Shown: positions 1 to 8,657 of the stretch, in pieces
Numbering within the stretch: the first letter of the stretch is position 1
Layout: every line of letters starts with the position of its first letter
From: DAOOVD01 sp035369845
GTDB lineage: Bacteria > Bacillota > Desulfotomaculia > Desulfotomaculales > Pelotomaculaceae
Direction of reading: 5' to 3'
DNA: 64,000 nt
Assembly (NCBI GenBank): GCA_035369845.1
Contig: DAOOVD010000004.1
Coordinates: forward strand, 19,270 to 83,269
Notes under the pieces: model-generated
What the model was told of the DNA's origin: nothing
What the model saw: only the letters and a program-made list of their open reading frames with translations
Databases searched by the model: none
Position numbers and translations under genes: made by a program

Positions 1-215
1 TATTGCTTGTTGAAACAAGTCACTTTCGCGGTTTTTTGTTTTGAGGGGGGGTGGTCTAAACGTAAAGGGGGAGAGATCGCTGAAAAACTAAAACCCTGCA
101 GTGAGCCGTCGCAAATTGCGGGTGAAGATGCCGGGTCCCGGCGTCTTCGTCAGCGGGGCGATTGTCGACGCTGCCGGGAAGACGTGTTCTCATATTAACG
201 GGAGGTGTTTTATAA
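1..215 (+). promoter_or_regulatory. Structured leader upstream of the Ni/Co transporter gene
   Basis: No gene is supported here. Three hairpins follow one another before cbiM: CGCAA/TTGCG at 109-119; a 12-bp stem with one G-U pair at 124-135 and 137-148; and a CAGCG/CGCTG stem within 151-176. The ribosome site GGGAGGTG lies at 200-207. CbiM genes are often controlled by cobalamin or nickel/cobalt riboswitches. I could not match this sequence to the B12 box or confidently to the NiCo consensus, so a metal-responsive RNA is inference. Confidence 0.35.
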
Positions 216-851
216 TTGCATATTCCGGATGGATTTCTCGACACCGGGACCATTGTCGGTACGTATGTTTTGAGCGCCGGGGCCGTGGGATACGGCATCA
301 GGAAAACCAGAGAGGAGCTGAACGAGCGTCAGATCCCGGTTCTGGGCGTGCTGGCGGCCTTTATATTCGCGGCGCAGATGGTTAATTTCCCCATCATCGG
401 CGGCACGTCCGGCCACCTGCTGGGAGCCGCGCTGGCAGCCGTCCTGCTCGGTCCCTGGGCTTCGTCCATAATTATCTCAACTGTTCTGATCATTCAGTGT
501 CTGTTTTTCCAGGACGGCGGCCTGACTGCCCTGGGGGGCAATATTTTTAACATGGGTGTCGTCGGTTCGTTTGCCGCCTACTGGATTTATACCGCACTGA
601 AAAAACTGCCCGGCAGGAATGTTGAAATGTTTCGGATTTTTGCCGCCTCATGGGCGTCAGTGGTTTTGGCTTCTTTGGCGGCCACGGCGGAATTGGCCTT
701 GTCCGGCACGGTTCCTTTCAAAATTGCCTTTGTTGCTATGATGAGCTGGCATGTTATAATCGGAGTGGGTGAAGGGATTATTACCGCGCTCGCCGTCTCT
801 TTCGTGAGGCGCGTGGGCTTCAGTCCCGCCGCCCGTGCCGAAAAAGCGTAA
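216..851 (+). CDS. cbiM: CbiM/NikM-type cobalt or nickel ECF transporter membrane component
   Basis: The 211-residue product begins with MHIPDGF, the hallmark N-terminus of CbiM/NikM, whose first residues bind Co2+ or Ni2+ directly. About six or seven hydrophobic segments follow, as expected for the substrate-specific membrane subunit of an energy-coupling-factor importer. The start is TTG, fixed by the conserved motif and by GGGAGGTG at 200-207. A PDGLE/CbiN-like gene follows after 16 bases, but the usual CbiQ and CbiO subunits do not, so the energising module must be elsewhere or a core MN transporter works alone. Nickel is favoured over cobalt because CooT lies 1 kb downstream; this is inference. 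Confidence 0.92.
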   Translation: MHIPDGFLDTGTIVGTYVLSAGAVGYGIRKTREELNERQIPVLGVLAAFIFAAQMVNFPIIGGTSGHLLGAALAAVLLGPWASSIIISTVLIIQCLFFQDGGLTALGGNIFNMGVVGSFAAYWIYTALKKLPGRNVEMFRIFAASWASVVLASLAATAELALSGTVPFKIAFVAMMSWHVIIGVGEGIITALAVSFVRRVGFSPAARAEKA

Positions 852-867
852 AGCGGGGTGAAAGCAA

Positions 868-1158
868 ATGAAAAAGCCGTTGTTGATTTTATTTTTGTTG
901 TCCCTTGCCATAGCCGCGTTTTTGTCTCCCTTCGCCTCGCCGGACCCCGACGGGCTTGACAGGGTGGCTCAAGATCTGGGATTTGAAGAAAGAAGCGAAG
1001 GGGCTGATATCGTTCGATCTCCCATCCCGGACTACAAGTTTCCCGGCGTCGGCAGCGAGACGGCCGCGACGGCCTTTGCGGGAGCGCTGGGTACGCTTGT
1101 CACTTTCGGAGCGGCCTACGGTTTCGGGAAGGCTGTCCTGACTCTCGGGAAAAAGTAG
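868..1158 (+). CDS. PDGLE-domain (CbiN-like) transporter subunit
   Basis: A 96-residue protein with an N-terminal membrane segment (about 5-22), the PDGLE-like motif SPDPDGLDRVA (about residues 24-34) and a second hydrophobic segment near 70-92. This is the architecture of the PDGLE/CbiN small subunit that accompanies CbiM/NikM and is needed for metal loading. It is 16 bases downstream of cbiM and surely co-transcribed. Whether it should be called CbiN or NikN cannot be settled from sequence alone. Confidence 0.85.
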   Translation: MKKPLLILFLLSLAIAAFLSPFASPDPDGLDRVAQDLGFEERSEGADIVRSPIPDYKFPGVGSETAATAFAGALGTLVTFGAAYGFGKAVLTLGKK

Positions 1159-1395
1159 TGCCTGTGCGCTTTTACCGGAGGCGCTGACCAAGGAAAAATA
1201 TTTTCTTGTTAGCCGCCCATGGTGTAACAGTTTCTTTAAAAACAAGCTTCCCGCCGCCTTTGATATTGATTGGATCACGGGTGCTCTTGCCAAATGGATA
1301 TCGCCCTATTAAAGTAAGAGGTGAAAAACTATTACTGTGGCATCCTCACCGGACAAAGGGCTTTAGTTTTAAAATATGTTTTTCGGGAGGTAGAG

Positions 1396-1809
1396 ATGCG
1401 AATCGCTGTAATTGACGGGCAAGGGGGAGGCATCGGCAAGGCCATTGTTGAGAAATTACGCAAAGAACTGGACGAAGATGTTGAAATAATCGCGCTGGGC
1501 ACAAACGTCGCGGCCACCTCTTTAATGCTGAAGGCGGGGGCAAACGAAGGCGCGTCGGGCGAAAACGCCATCGTGCACAGCGCGGGCAAGGTTGACTTTA
1601 TAGTCGGCACTGTTGGCATAATCGCGGCGAATTCCATGTTAGGGGAGCTCACCCCCTTGATGGCCAGGGCGGTGTCGGAAAGCCCCGCCAGAAAAATACT
1701 GCTGCCGCTGAACAGGTTCAATATCGAAATTGCGGGCGTGAGAAACGACCCGCTGCCCCATCTTATCGACAACGCAGTTTCCATATTAAAAAAATATCTG
1801 TCGAGGTGA
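1396..1809 (+). CDS. DUF3842 family protein
   Basis: A 137-residue protein starting MRIAVIDGQGGGIGKAIVE, a glycine-rich nucleotide-binding-like loop after a beta strand, which is typical of the DUF3842 family found in anaerobic Firmicutes. Its function is not established. The ATG at 1396 has GGGAGGTAG upstream; an in-frame upstream extension to 1321 lacks the conserved beginning. Its stop codon overlaps the ribosome site of the next gene, CooT (8 bases apart), so the two are translationally linked. The pairing with CooT and CbiM suggests a role in nickel homeostasis, which is inference. Confidence 0.8.
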   Translation: MRIAVIDGQGGGIGKAIVEKLRKELDEDVEIIALGTNVAATSLMLKAGANEGASGENAIVHSAGKVDFIVGTVGIIAANSMLGELTPLMARAVSESPARKILLPLNRFNIEIAGVRNDPLPHLIDNAVSILKKYLSR

Positions 1810-1817
1810 AAAGTGGA

Positions 1818-2009
1818 ATGTGCGAGGCCAATGTCTACCTGATTGATGAAAAAGGGGACAAAATCCTGCTTTTGGAGGCGGTCGACAAGCTGATTCCGCA
1901 AGAGGACGGGATATTTCTTGAAAACATTTTCGGCCAGAGGAAAAAGGTAAAGGCGAAAATCAAGGAAATGGCGCTGGTCGAACACGACATAACGCTGGAA
2001 AAAACTTAG
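1818..2009 (+). CDS. cooT: CooT family nickel-binding protein
   Basis: A 63-residue protein beginning MCEANVYL. Members of the CooT family have Cys2 as a nickel ligand; CooT is known from Rhodospirillum rubrum as a Ni chaperone for CO dehydrogenase maturation. The rest of the chain (a small beta-barrel-like sequence ending KMALVEHDITL-like) fits the family. The ATG at 1818 is chosen because it puts Cys at position 2 and is preceded by GAGGTGA at 1803-1809. It directly follows the DUF3842 gene. No CO dehydrogenase gene is visible in this window. Confidence 0.88.
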   Translation: MCEANVYLIDEKGDKILLLEAVDKLIPQEDGIFLENIFGQRKKVKAKIKEMALVEHDITLEKT

Positions 2010-2569
2010 AAGCGGTGCGGGCAACTGGCTCCAGAATGCTGGCGTGCTGTCCGGAACCTTGAGGTTGAAGGAAGCGAGCGGCGGCAGCACAATCTGCAAC
2101 CCCGCGTAAATGGGCAGCGCTTTGTCATAAGCGAACAATTCAGCGACGGATACCACCCGGCGCAGTGAGGGTAACCGGACTGCGGCGCGAAACCAGCGGG
2201 TTACTGATGTTATGACTTTGAGCACGAGAAGCTTTGAGGTAAAAGAGCAGCTCCAAGACCATCCCGACGCCGTCTTTGCAGCGGTGTTAAGTGCAGCGGT
2301 GCAAAAGTTATAGCGAATATCTTGCGTTTGACCAGTAACCACACTTAAATTTTTGTGCCAAAGCTGTGAGCGGTGACAAAGCGCTGCCACAACAGGCAGG
2401 AGCGAGCTGTGACGGGGTGCTGCCCAAAAAGCAAGGTATAAGGCCAAAGGCAGCGCCTTCGTTTTATTTCGCAAACTAACCTCGTGACTTTGAGGTCGGA
2501 GCAAGCGAGTCCCCGGTTCACTTGACGCGAAGCGTATGAGCGGGCGTTTCAACCTCAAGGTGCAACTTC
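2010..2569. repeat. Non-coding repeat block containing a TIR-bounded element (copy A, 2113-2388)
   Basis: No plausible gene lies in these 560 bases. GGCAGCGCTTTGTC at 2113-2126 is exactly inverted as GACAAAGCGCTGCC at 2375-2388, enclosing 276 bp. The interior closely matches 59311-59575 (for example CCGGACTGCGGCGCGAAACC near 2176). The part before it (about 2055-2120) matches 62650-62725, and the tail near 2545 (GCGTTTCAACCTCAA) matches 59826-59840. The block begins directly at the cooT stop codon. It looks like a modular non-autonomous mobile element or a structured RNA family; see findings. Confidence 0.75.
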
Positions 2570-2600
2570 GAGGCGGTACAACCGTCTCTCTTGTTTTTTT
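2570..2600 (+). terminator. Intrinsic terminator
   Basis: The stem GAGGCGGT (2570-2577) pairs with ACCGTCTC (2581-2588), including one G-U pair, and is followed by TCTTGTTTTTTT. It ends the CooT/repeat transcript before the ABC transporter operon. Confidence 0.7.
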
Positions 2601-2748
2601 ACGCGTATTTAGCCGGTTGACACCGCTGTTTGCCGGGATTATAGTTAAGTCATTGAATTATTAATAAATGTAAGTAATTTAATGTGGAAAATGAAAGAAA
2701 GCAGGAAAACGGGGCTTTAAGCTGCGGTTGGAACGGAGGTGACCGTCT

Positions 2749-4476
2749 GTGCTGAGGCTTTTCAGGTTTTTGAAGCCCTACTCGATCCCTGCGGCGTTTG
2801 TTCTGGTGCTGGTTTTTTTTCAGTCGCTTTTCGAATTGTACCTGCCGAACTTGATGGCGGATATCGTCGACACAGGCATTGTAAAAGGAGACACCGGCTA
2901 CATTTTGGAGATCGGCGGGCTCATGCTGCTCGTGGCCGCGCTCAGTAACGCCTGCGCGGTTCTGGGGGGGTTTTTGTCGGCCAGAACTGCCGCCGGTTTC
3001 GGCAGGGATTTGCGCAGCAGGGTTTTTTCCCATGTCGAGGCCCTTTCTCTTTACGAATTTGAGAGGATAGGCGCTCCTTCTCTGATCACCAGGACCACCA
3101 ACGACATTACCCAGGTGCAGATGGTGACGCTGACGATGCTGCGCATTTTCATAAGAGCGCCGGTAATGTGCGTGGGCGGATTGATTATGGCGGTTTCCAT
3201 GGACGCAAAGCTGTCGCTGGTGCTCGTTGTCGCCGTTCCGTTGCTTGCCGCCGCCGTCTGTGCCGTTACGGGCAAAGCGCTGCCGCTTTTTAAGGCGGTG
3301 CAGGAGAAAATCGACAAGATCAACCTGATCATGCGCGAGAATTTGAGCGGCATCAGAGTGATACGCGCTTTCAACCGCGAGGACTACGAGAGAAGGCGCT
3401 TCGGCGACGCAAACCTCGACCTGACTTCCGCCGCGATCAGGGTCAACCGCTTGATGGCCGCCCTGATGCCCATTATGATGCTGGTGATGAATTTTACGAC
3501 GATCGCAATCATTTGGTTCGGCGGTATCCGCATCGACTCCGGGCACATGCAGGTCGGCGCCCTGATGGCGTTTCTTCAGTATGCCATGCAGATCATGTTC
3601 TCGCTGCTGATGGCTTCCATGCTGTTTGTCATGATACCGCGCGCTTCCGCCTCCGCGGATAGAATCAACGAGGTGCTTGCCGCCGCCCCCGAAGCCGGGG
3701 AGGCCCCGCGGGCCGGGAATGCCGGCGCCGGCAGGGGGTTCATCGAATTCAGGAACGTCACTTTCAGTTACCCCGGGGCCGAGCAGCCGGCCGTCAGCAA
3801 CGTTTCTTTCAGCGCTAAACCCGGCGAGATCACCGCCGTTATCGGTGGCACCGGGTCGGGGAAATCGACTCTGGTCAAACTGATCCCGCGCTTTTACGAT
3901 GTTGACGGCGGCAGCATTCTCATTGACGGCGTGGATATACGCGATATGCCGCGGGAAAGCCTCAGGGCCAAAATCGGGCTGGTGCCGCAAAAGGCCGTGC
4001 TTTTCACCGGCACCGTGGCGGACAATATCAGGTTCGGCAGGAAAGACGCCGCGGATGAGGAAGTACGGCGCGCCGCCGATACAGCTCAGGCAACCAGCTT
4101 CATCTGCGGCATGGAAGACGGCTTTGATTCCGTTATCGCGCAGGGCGGCAAAAATCTGTCGGGAGGGCAGAAGCAGCGCCTTTCCATCGCCCGGGCGCTG
4201 GTCAGGCGGCCTGAAATTTTTATCTTCGACGACAGTTTCTCGGCGCTTGACTACAAAACCGACGCTGCGCTGCGAAGAGCGCTTAAAAAGGAGACGGCCG
4301 GTTCCTCCGTGCTGATTGTCGCTCAGAGAGTCAGTACGATAACGAATGCGGACCGGATTATCGTTCTGGACGAGGGTAAAGTAGCGGGTACCGGCAGCCA
4401 TAAGGAGCTTTTGGAAACGTGCGGTATATACCGCGAGATTGTATCTTCGCAGCTTTCGGAGGGGGTGCCGGTATGA
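2749..4476 (+). CDS. ABC exporter half-transporter, subunit 1 (degenerate Walker B)
   Basis: A 575-residue half-transporter: six membrane segments in residues 15-300, then an ATPase domain with Walker A GGTGSGKST at about 366-374, signature LSGGQKQR near 473 and Walker B ending FDDSFSALD. The second acidic residue of Walker B is Asp instead of the catalytic Glu. This is the hallmark of the degenerate partner in heterodimeric exporters such as TM287/288 or BmrC/BmrD. The GTG start has GGAGGT at 2735-2740. The next gene overlaps by four bases (ATGA), so the two subunits are made together. Substrate is unknown; drugs or lipids are typical. Confidence 0.9.
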   Translation: MLRLFRFLKPYSIPAAFVLVLVFFQSLFELYLPNLMADIVDTGIVKGDTGYILEIGGLMLLVAALSNACAVLGGFLSARTAAGFGRDLRSRVFSHVEALSLYEFERIGAPSLITRTTNDITQVQMVTLTMLRIFIRAPVMCVGGLIMAVSMDAKLSLVLVVAVPLLAAAVCAVTGKALPLFKAVQEKIDKINLIMRENLSGIRVIRAFNREDYERRRFGDANLDLTSAAIRVNRLMAALMPIMMLVMNFTTIAIIWFGGIRIDSGHMQVGALMAFLQYAMQIMFSLLMASMLFVMIPRASASADRINEVLAAAPEAGEAPRAGNAGAGRGFIEFRNVTFSYPGAEQPAVSNVSFSAKPGEITAVIGGTGSGKSTLVKLIPRFYDVDGGSILIDGVDIRDMPRESLRAKIGLVPQKAVLFTGTVADNIRFGRKDAADEEVRRAADTAQATSFICGMEDGFDSVIAQGGKNLSGGQKQRLSIARALVRRPEIFIFDDSFSALDYKTDAALRRALKKETAGSSVLIVAQRVSTITNADRIIVLDEGKVAGTGSHKELLETCGIYREIVSSQLSEGVPV

Positions 4477-6374
4477 GCTTAAGAAGCGGGAAGCCTGGAC
4501 CGGTGAGGGGGCCCGGCCCGGGACCCGCCCGGGGCGGCCACGGGAGGCCTTTCCCGATGGCAATGCCGGCAGAAAAAGCGCGGGATTTCAAAGGCGCGCT
4601 GAAAAGGCTCGCCGGTTATTTGAAGCCATGCAAAAATCAGATTGCGGCGGTGGTTTTGATGGCGGTTGCGGGCACGGTTTTCAGCACCGTCAGTCCGAAA
4701 ATCCTGGGCAAGGCTACGACCAGGCTCTTTGAAGGCCTCATGATGAAATTAAATCATGTGCCTGGCGCCAGAGTGGATTTCCAATATATCTGGCAAATAC
4801 TTCTGATCGTGGGCGCGTTTTATGTTTTAAGCGCTTTTTTCCATTATGTTCAGCAATACATCATGGCGGCCGTGGCCCAGAAAACCGTTTTTGACCTGCG
4901 CAGGCATGTCGGCGAAAAGCTTGCCCGCCTGCCCTTGAAATACTTTGACTCGCACGCGCACGGGGAAATTCTGAGCCGTGTCACCAACGACATCGACAAT
5001 ATCGGCGGTACGTTGCAGCAGAGCGTTACGCAGTTGATTACAGCCGCAGTCACTCTGGCCGGCATTATCGTCATGATGCTGACGATCAGTCCCCTGATGA
5101 CCCTGATCTGCGCCGTCACCCTGCCCTTGAGCCTTGCCGTGACGAAGGGAGTCGTATCCTGCTCGCAACAATACTTCAGGGAGCAGTGGGAGGAGCTCGG
5201 CAAACTCAACGGACATGTTGAGGAAATGTATACCGGTCACCAGGTGGTAAAGGCGTTCGGACACGAACGCGATTCAATCAACCGGTTCGAAAACATAAAT
5301 GAAAAGCTCTACCAGGCAAGCTGGAAGTCGCAGTTCGTTTCCGGCGTCATCATGCCGCTCATGACTTTTATCAACAACCTGGGGTACGTTTCCGTCTGCG
5401 TGGCCGGCGGTATCCTCGTGGCGAGAAAGGCCGTGGAAATCGGTGACGTCCAGGCTTTTATTCAGTACGCCAGGCAGTTTACCTGGCCGATAACCCAGGC
5501 CGCCAATATCGCCAACATCATCCAGTCCACGGTGGCGTCGGCCGAACGGGTTTTTGAACTTCTGGACGAGGACGAGGAAATTCCCGACAAGGCGGATGCA
5601 AAGGTCATCGATTTTCCAGGAGGCGGGGTGAAATTTCAAAATGTCAGGTTCGGCTACAAGGAAGACGCAATATTGATCGAGAATATGAATATAGACGTGG
5701 AACCGGGACAGACAGTCGCCGTCGTCGGACCTACGGGCGCCGGCAAAACCACACTTGTAAACCTGCTGATGCGTTTTTATGAAACTGGCGGCGGCAGAAT
5801 CACCGTTGACGGGGTGGACATCAGGGATTTGAAGCGCGGAAGGCTGCGCAGGATTTTCGGTATGGTGCTTCAGGACACGTGGCTCTTTAACGGCGCCATA
5901 AGGGACAACATAGCCTACGGGCGCGAGGGCGCCTCCTTTGAGGAGATCGTCCGGGCGGCAAAGGCTGCCCACGCCGACCATTTCATCAGGACCCTTCCCC
6001 GCGGATACGACACCGTGCTCAATGAGGAAGCCTCCAATATTTCAGAAGGGCAAAAGCAGCTTCTGACCATTGCCCGGGCAATACTGGCCGATCCGGCAAT
6101 TCTCATTCTCGACGAGGCTACCAGCAGCGTGGATACTAGAACGGAGGCTGCCGTCCAAAAGGCGATGGCCAATCTGATGAAAGGAAGAACAAGTTTTGTC
6201 ATCGCCCACAGGTTGTCCACAATTCGTGACGCGGACCTGATCCTTGTGATGAACAACGGCAGCATTGTTGAAAAGGGGAGGCATGACGAGCTTCTCGCCG
6301 CCGGAGGCTTCTACGCGGAGCTTTACTGCAGCCAGTTTGCGGGCGAGTGCCCCGGAAACCCGGCGGTGTCATGA
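4473..6374 (+). CDS. ABC exporter half-transporter, subunit 2 (catalytic Walker B)
   Basis: A 633-residue partner of the previous subunit. A Gly/Pro/Arg-rich cytoplasmic head (residues 5-30) precedes the six-segment membrane domain. The ATPase has Walker A GPTGAGKTTL, a non-canonical signature ISEGQKQLL in place of LSGGQ, and an intact Walker B LILDEATSSVD. The pair therefore has one full and one weak ATP site, as in known heterodimers. The ATG at 4473 overlaps the upstream stop codon; an in-frame upstream ATG at 4419 lies inside subunit 1 and is rejected. Confidence 0.9.
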   Translation: MSLRSGKPGPVRGPGPGPARGGHGRPFPMAMPAEKARDFKGALKRLAGYLKPCKNQIAAVVLMAVAGTVFSTVSPKILGKATTRLFEGLMMKLNHVPGARVDFQYIWQILLIVGAFYVLSAFFHYVQQYIMAAVAQKTVFDLRRHVGEKLARLPLKYFDSHAHGEILSRVTNDIDNIGGTLQQSVTQLITAAVTLAGIIVMMLTISPLMTLICAVTLPLSLAVTKGVVSCSQQYFREQWEELGKLNGHVEEMYTGHQVVKAFGHERDSINRFENINEKLYQASWKSQFVSGVIMPLMTFINNLGYVSVCVAGGILVARKAVEIGDVQAFIQYARQFTWPITQAANIANIIQSTVASAERVFELLDEDEEIPDKADAKVIDFPGGGVKFQNVRFGYKEDAILIENMNIDVEPGQTVAVVGPTGAGKTTLVNLLMRFYETGGGRITVDGVDIRDLKRGRLRRIFGMVLQDTWLFNGAIRDNIAYGREGASFEEIVRAAKAAHADHFIRTLPRGYDTVLNEEASNISEGQKQLLTIARAILADPAILILDEATSSVDTRTEAAVQKAMANLMKGRTSFVIAHRLSTIRDADLILVMNNGSIVEKGRHDELLAAGGFYAELYCSQFAGECPGNPAVS

Positions 6375-6398
6375 AAAAATATCCAGGGGGTTGAAGTT

Positions 6399-7787
6399 TT
6401 GGACAGGGAAGAATCACTGAAAAAGTACGCGTTGATTATCTCGACCATGGCGTCGTTCATTGCCCCCTTCATGGGCAACGCCGTCAACCTAGCCATACCC
6501 TCCATAGGAGAAGAGTTCAACAGCAGCGCTGTTTTGCTTAGCTGGGTGGTCAGCTGCTATCTTCTGACCTCGGCCGCCCTGCTGCTGCCGTTCGGCAGGC
6601 TCGGCGACATTATCGGCAGAAAAAGGCTTTTTACCATCGGCCTGGTTGTCTTCTGCGCGGCCACCCTCCTTTGCGGCAGCGCCTGGTCCACCCAGTCCCT
6701 CATTTTTTTCAGGGTGCTGCAGGGAATCGGTTCTGCCATGAACTTCAGCACCAACATCGCCATCCTGACCGCCGTGTATCCCGCCCGGGAGAGGGGCAAG
6801 GTGCTGGGTATCAGTACGGCCGCCACATACACCGGGCTTTCCCTGGGACCGGTTGTCGGAGGGGTCCTCAACCAGAGGCTGGGATGGGAATCAATTTTTT
6901 ATTTTGTTTTTCTGATAGGTATCGCGGCGCTTTATTTGACCGCAACCAAATTGAAAGGTGAATGGATCGGCGCCGGAGGTGAGCGTTTCGACAAAACCGG
7001 AGCTTTCCTCTTCATGGTCGGCATGGTTGCTTTTATCTACGGCTTCTCTTCCATCGCCACCTTTTCCCCGGCCAAATACATCCTCGTTTTCGGCCTGGCG
7101 GTCATGGCGGTGTTTGTCAAACACGAGCTGAAGACTGAACAGCCCATTTTGAATATGCGGTTTTTCAGCGAAAACGTGGCGTTTGCATTTTCAAACCTGG
7201 CGGCGTTGATAAATTACTGCGCCACTTTTGCCGTTACCTTTCTGCTTTCCCTTTTCCTGCAGGTGGTTAAAGGGTACGGTTCCGAGATGGCCGGTTTGAT
7301 CCTGCTTTCCCAGCCCATACTGATGGCCGTCCTTTCTCCTTTTGCCGGCGCCCTTTCGGATCGTGTCGAACCGAGGATTGTTTCCTCCTGGGGAATGAGC
7401 CTCACCACTCTGGGTTTGGTTTTCTTCGCCTTCATAGACAGCGACACGCAGGTCTGGCTGCTGGTGATAAACCTCATGCTTCTGGGTACTGGTTTCGCCC
7501 TGTTTTCTTCCCCCAACACCAGTGCGGTGATGGGCTCGGTGGCGAAACAGTTTTACGGGGTAGCCTCCTCGACACTCGGCACAATGAGGCTTGCCGGCCA
7601 GGCCGTCAGCATGGCCGCGGCAACCCTGATTATAGACCTGTACATTGGCAGCGCGCAACTGGGCCCCGCCGTGGCCGGCCTGCTTGCAAAAAGCGTCAAG
7701 GTATCTTTTATCGTTTTCGCGGCCACCTGCTTTTTCGGAATTTTTGCCTCCCTGGCCAGAGGCAACGTGAACCAAACGGCATCCTGA
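6399..7787 (+). CDS. DHA2-family MFS drug/proton antiporter
   Basis: A 462-residue membrane protein with about 14 hydrophobic segments. The motif A region reads GRLGDIIGRKRLF near residues 67-79, and the motif C-type sequence GLSLGPVVGG is near 148-157, both typical of EmrB/QacA-type proton-driven efflux pumps. The TTG start has AGGGGG seven to eight bases upstream. It follows the ABC exporter by 24 bases, suggesting a multidrug-efflux operon. The substrate cannot be read from the sequence. Confidence 0.88.
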   Translation: MDREESLKKYALIISTMASFIAPFMGNAVNLAIPSIGEEFNSSAVLLSWVVSCYLLTSAALLLPFGRLGDIIGRKRLFTIGLVVFCAATLLCGSAWSTQSLIFFRVLQGIGSAMNFSTNIAILTAVYPARERGKVLGISTAATYTGLSLGPVVGGVLNQRLGWESIFYFVFLIGIAALYLTATKLKGEWIGAGGERFDKTGAFLFMVGMVAFIYGFSSIATFSPAKYILVFGLAVMAVFVKHELKTEQPILNMRFFSENVAFAFSNLAALINYCATFAVTFLLSLFLQVVKGYGSEMAGLILLSQPILMAVLSPFAGALSDRVEPRIVSSWGMSLTTLGLVFFAFIDSDTQVWLLVINLMLLGTGFALFSSPNTSAVMGSVAKQFYGVASSTLGTMRLAGQAVSMAAATLIIDLYIGSAQLGPAVAGLLAKSVKVSFIVFAATCFFGIFASLARGNVNQTAS

Positions 7788-8129
7788 AATAACAGGGGCC
7801 GGGCTTTGCTTTATGAAGCTGTTTTTCCGGCACGTTACCGGCCGGCTCATTGATGCCGCCTTTAAAGCCTTTCTGAGTTTTCCCTTTGATTGACTATCCT
7901 GCCATTGGAAAAACCGTATCATTTTACCCATCTCTTATCACCTTTGGGAATGAGGACCATATAATGTAACAATAGAGTTGAAGAGCCTGAATGTGCTTGA
8001 CAAAGCTTTTATTTGAAAGTGCACTTTTTTCTGCCGTTTGGTTTGCCGGCGCAGGGGCCGTAGATCGGGCATAAATAAGGAAGGTTTGAACAGGGGATAT
8101 GAAGAGTGCCGGCCAAAAGGGGGATGAAT
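7788..8129. other. Intergenic region ahead of the gas-vesicle cluster
   Basis: No gene is seen. It should hold the promoter of the gas-vesicle operon. TTGACA occurs at 7997-8002 but no good -10 box sits 17 bases later, and a TATAAT at 7960-7965 lacks a clear -35. Neither is strong enough to call. Confidence 0.4.
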
Positions 8130-8645
8130 TTGAAAAACAGCGGTGAGGGCGGTATTTTGAGAAATATTTTGAAAGGCATCGGCGAACTGGTAGAACTGGT
8201 GCAGGAGATGGATACTGAAGGGAAGACGGAAATCAGGCGGACGGGGAACTTTGGCGGGTTTCCGGAACGCAAGGGGATAAGCGGCCGCTACGATTTTACT
8301 TTGAAGATGGGCCTTCCGGGAAAGAGGGGGCAGGTTGCCGGCGACGCTATACATGCAGATTCGGGGCGAAAATCTTCCATGAAAGAGATTGAGCCCGAGC
8401 TGGAAGTACATGATGAAGGGAGCTTTATCCGGGTTGTCATGGAAATACCGGCCGTACCGGATGAAGAAGTGGCCGTTTGTATGGTAGATAATGTTCTTTA
8501 TATAGATATCAAGAACGGCGAGGCTGCTTTCCGTAAGTCCATAGCACTGCCCGACAAGGTAAAACCCGCCACCATGCGCAAATATATTCGCAACAGTATC
8601 CTGGAGATACTGATTGATGTACAGGATCAAGTTTCGAAAGAGTGA
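8130..8645 (+). CDS. gvpH: GvpH-like Hsp20 family gas vesicle protein
   Basis: About 171 residues. The N-terminus (GGILRNILKGIGELVELVQ) matches gas-vesicle GvpH/Hsp20 proteins, and the C-terminal half (from about residue 90, EPELEVHDEGSFIRVVMEI) resembles a small heat-shock alpha-crystallin domain. Known GvpH proteins act as chaperones or regulators in vesicle assembly. The TTG at 8130 has AAGGGGG six bases upstream; the ATG at 8124 touches that site and GTG 8106 is a longer option. It is 12 bases before the AAA ATPase gene. It is probably the first gene of the gas-vesicle operon. Confidence 0.75.
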   Translation: MKNSGEGGILRNILKGIGELVELVQEMDTEGKTEIRRTGNFGGFPERKGISGRYDFTLKMGLPGKRGQVAGDAIHADSGRKSSMKEIEPELEVHDEGSFIRVVMEIPAVPDEEVAVCMVDNVLYIDIKNGEAAFRKSIALPDKVKPATMRKYIRNSILEILIDVQDQVSKE

Positions 8646-8657
8646 GGTTTTTTTGAG

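Noticed and set aside
1..215. Cobalamin riboswitch upstream of cbiM
   Set aside because: The conserved B12-box and the CCCGCnACTG core were not found, only generic hairpins.
2650..4563. 637-residue open frame antisense to the first ABC gene
   Set aside because: It has no recognisable protein character; the plus-strand ABC exporter has full motifs and a ribosome site.
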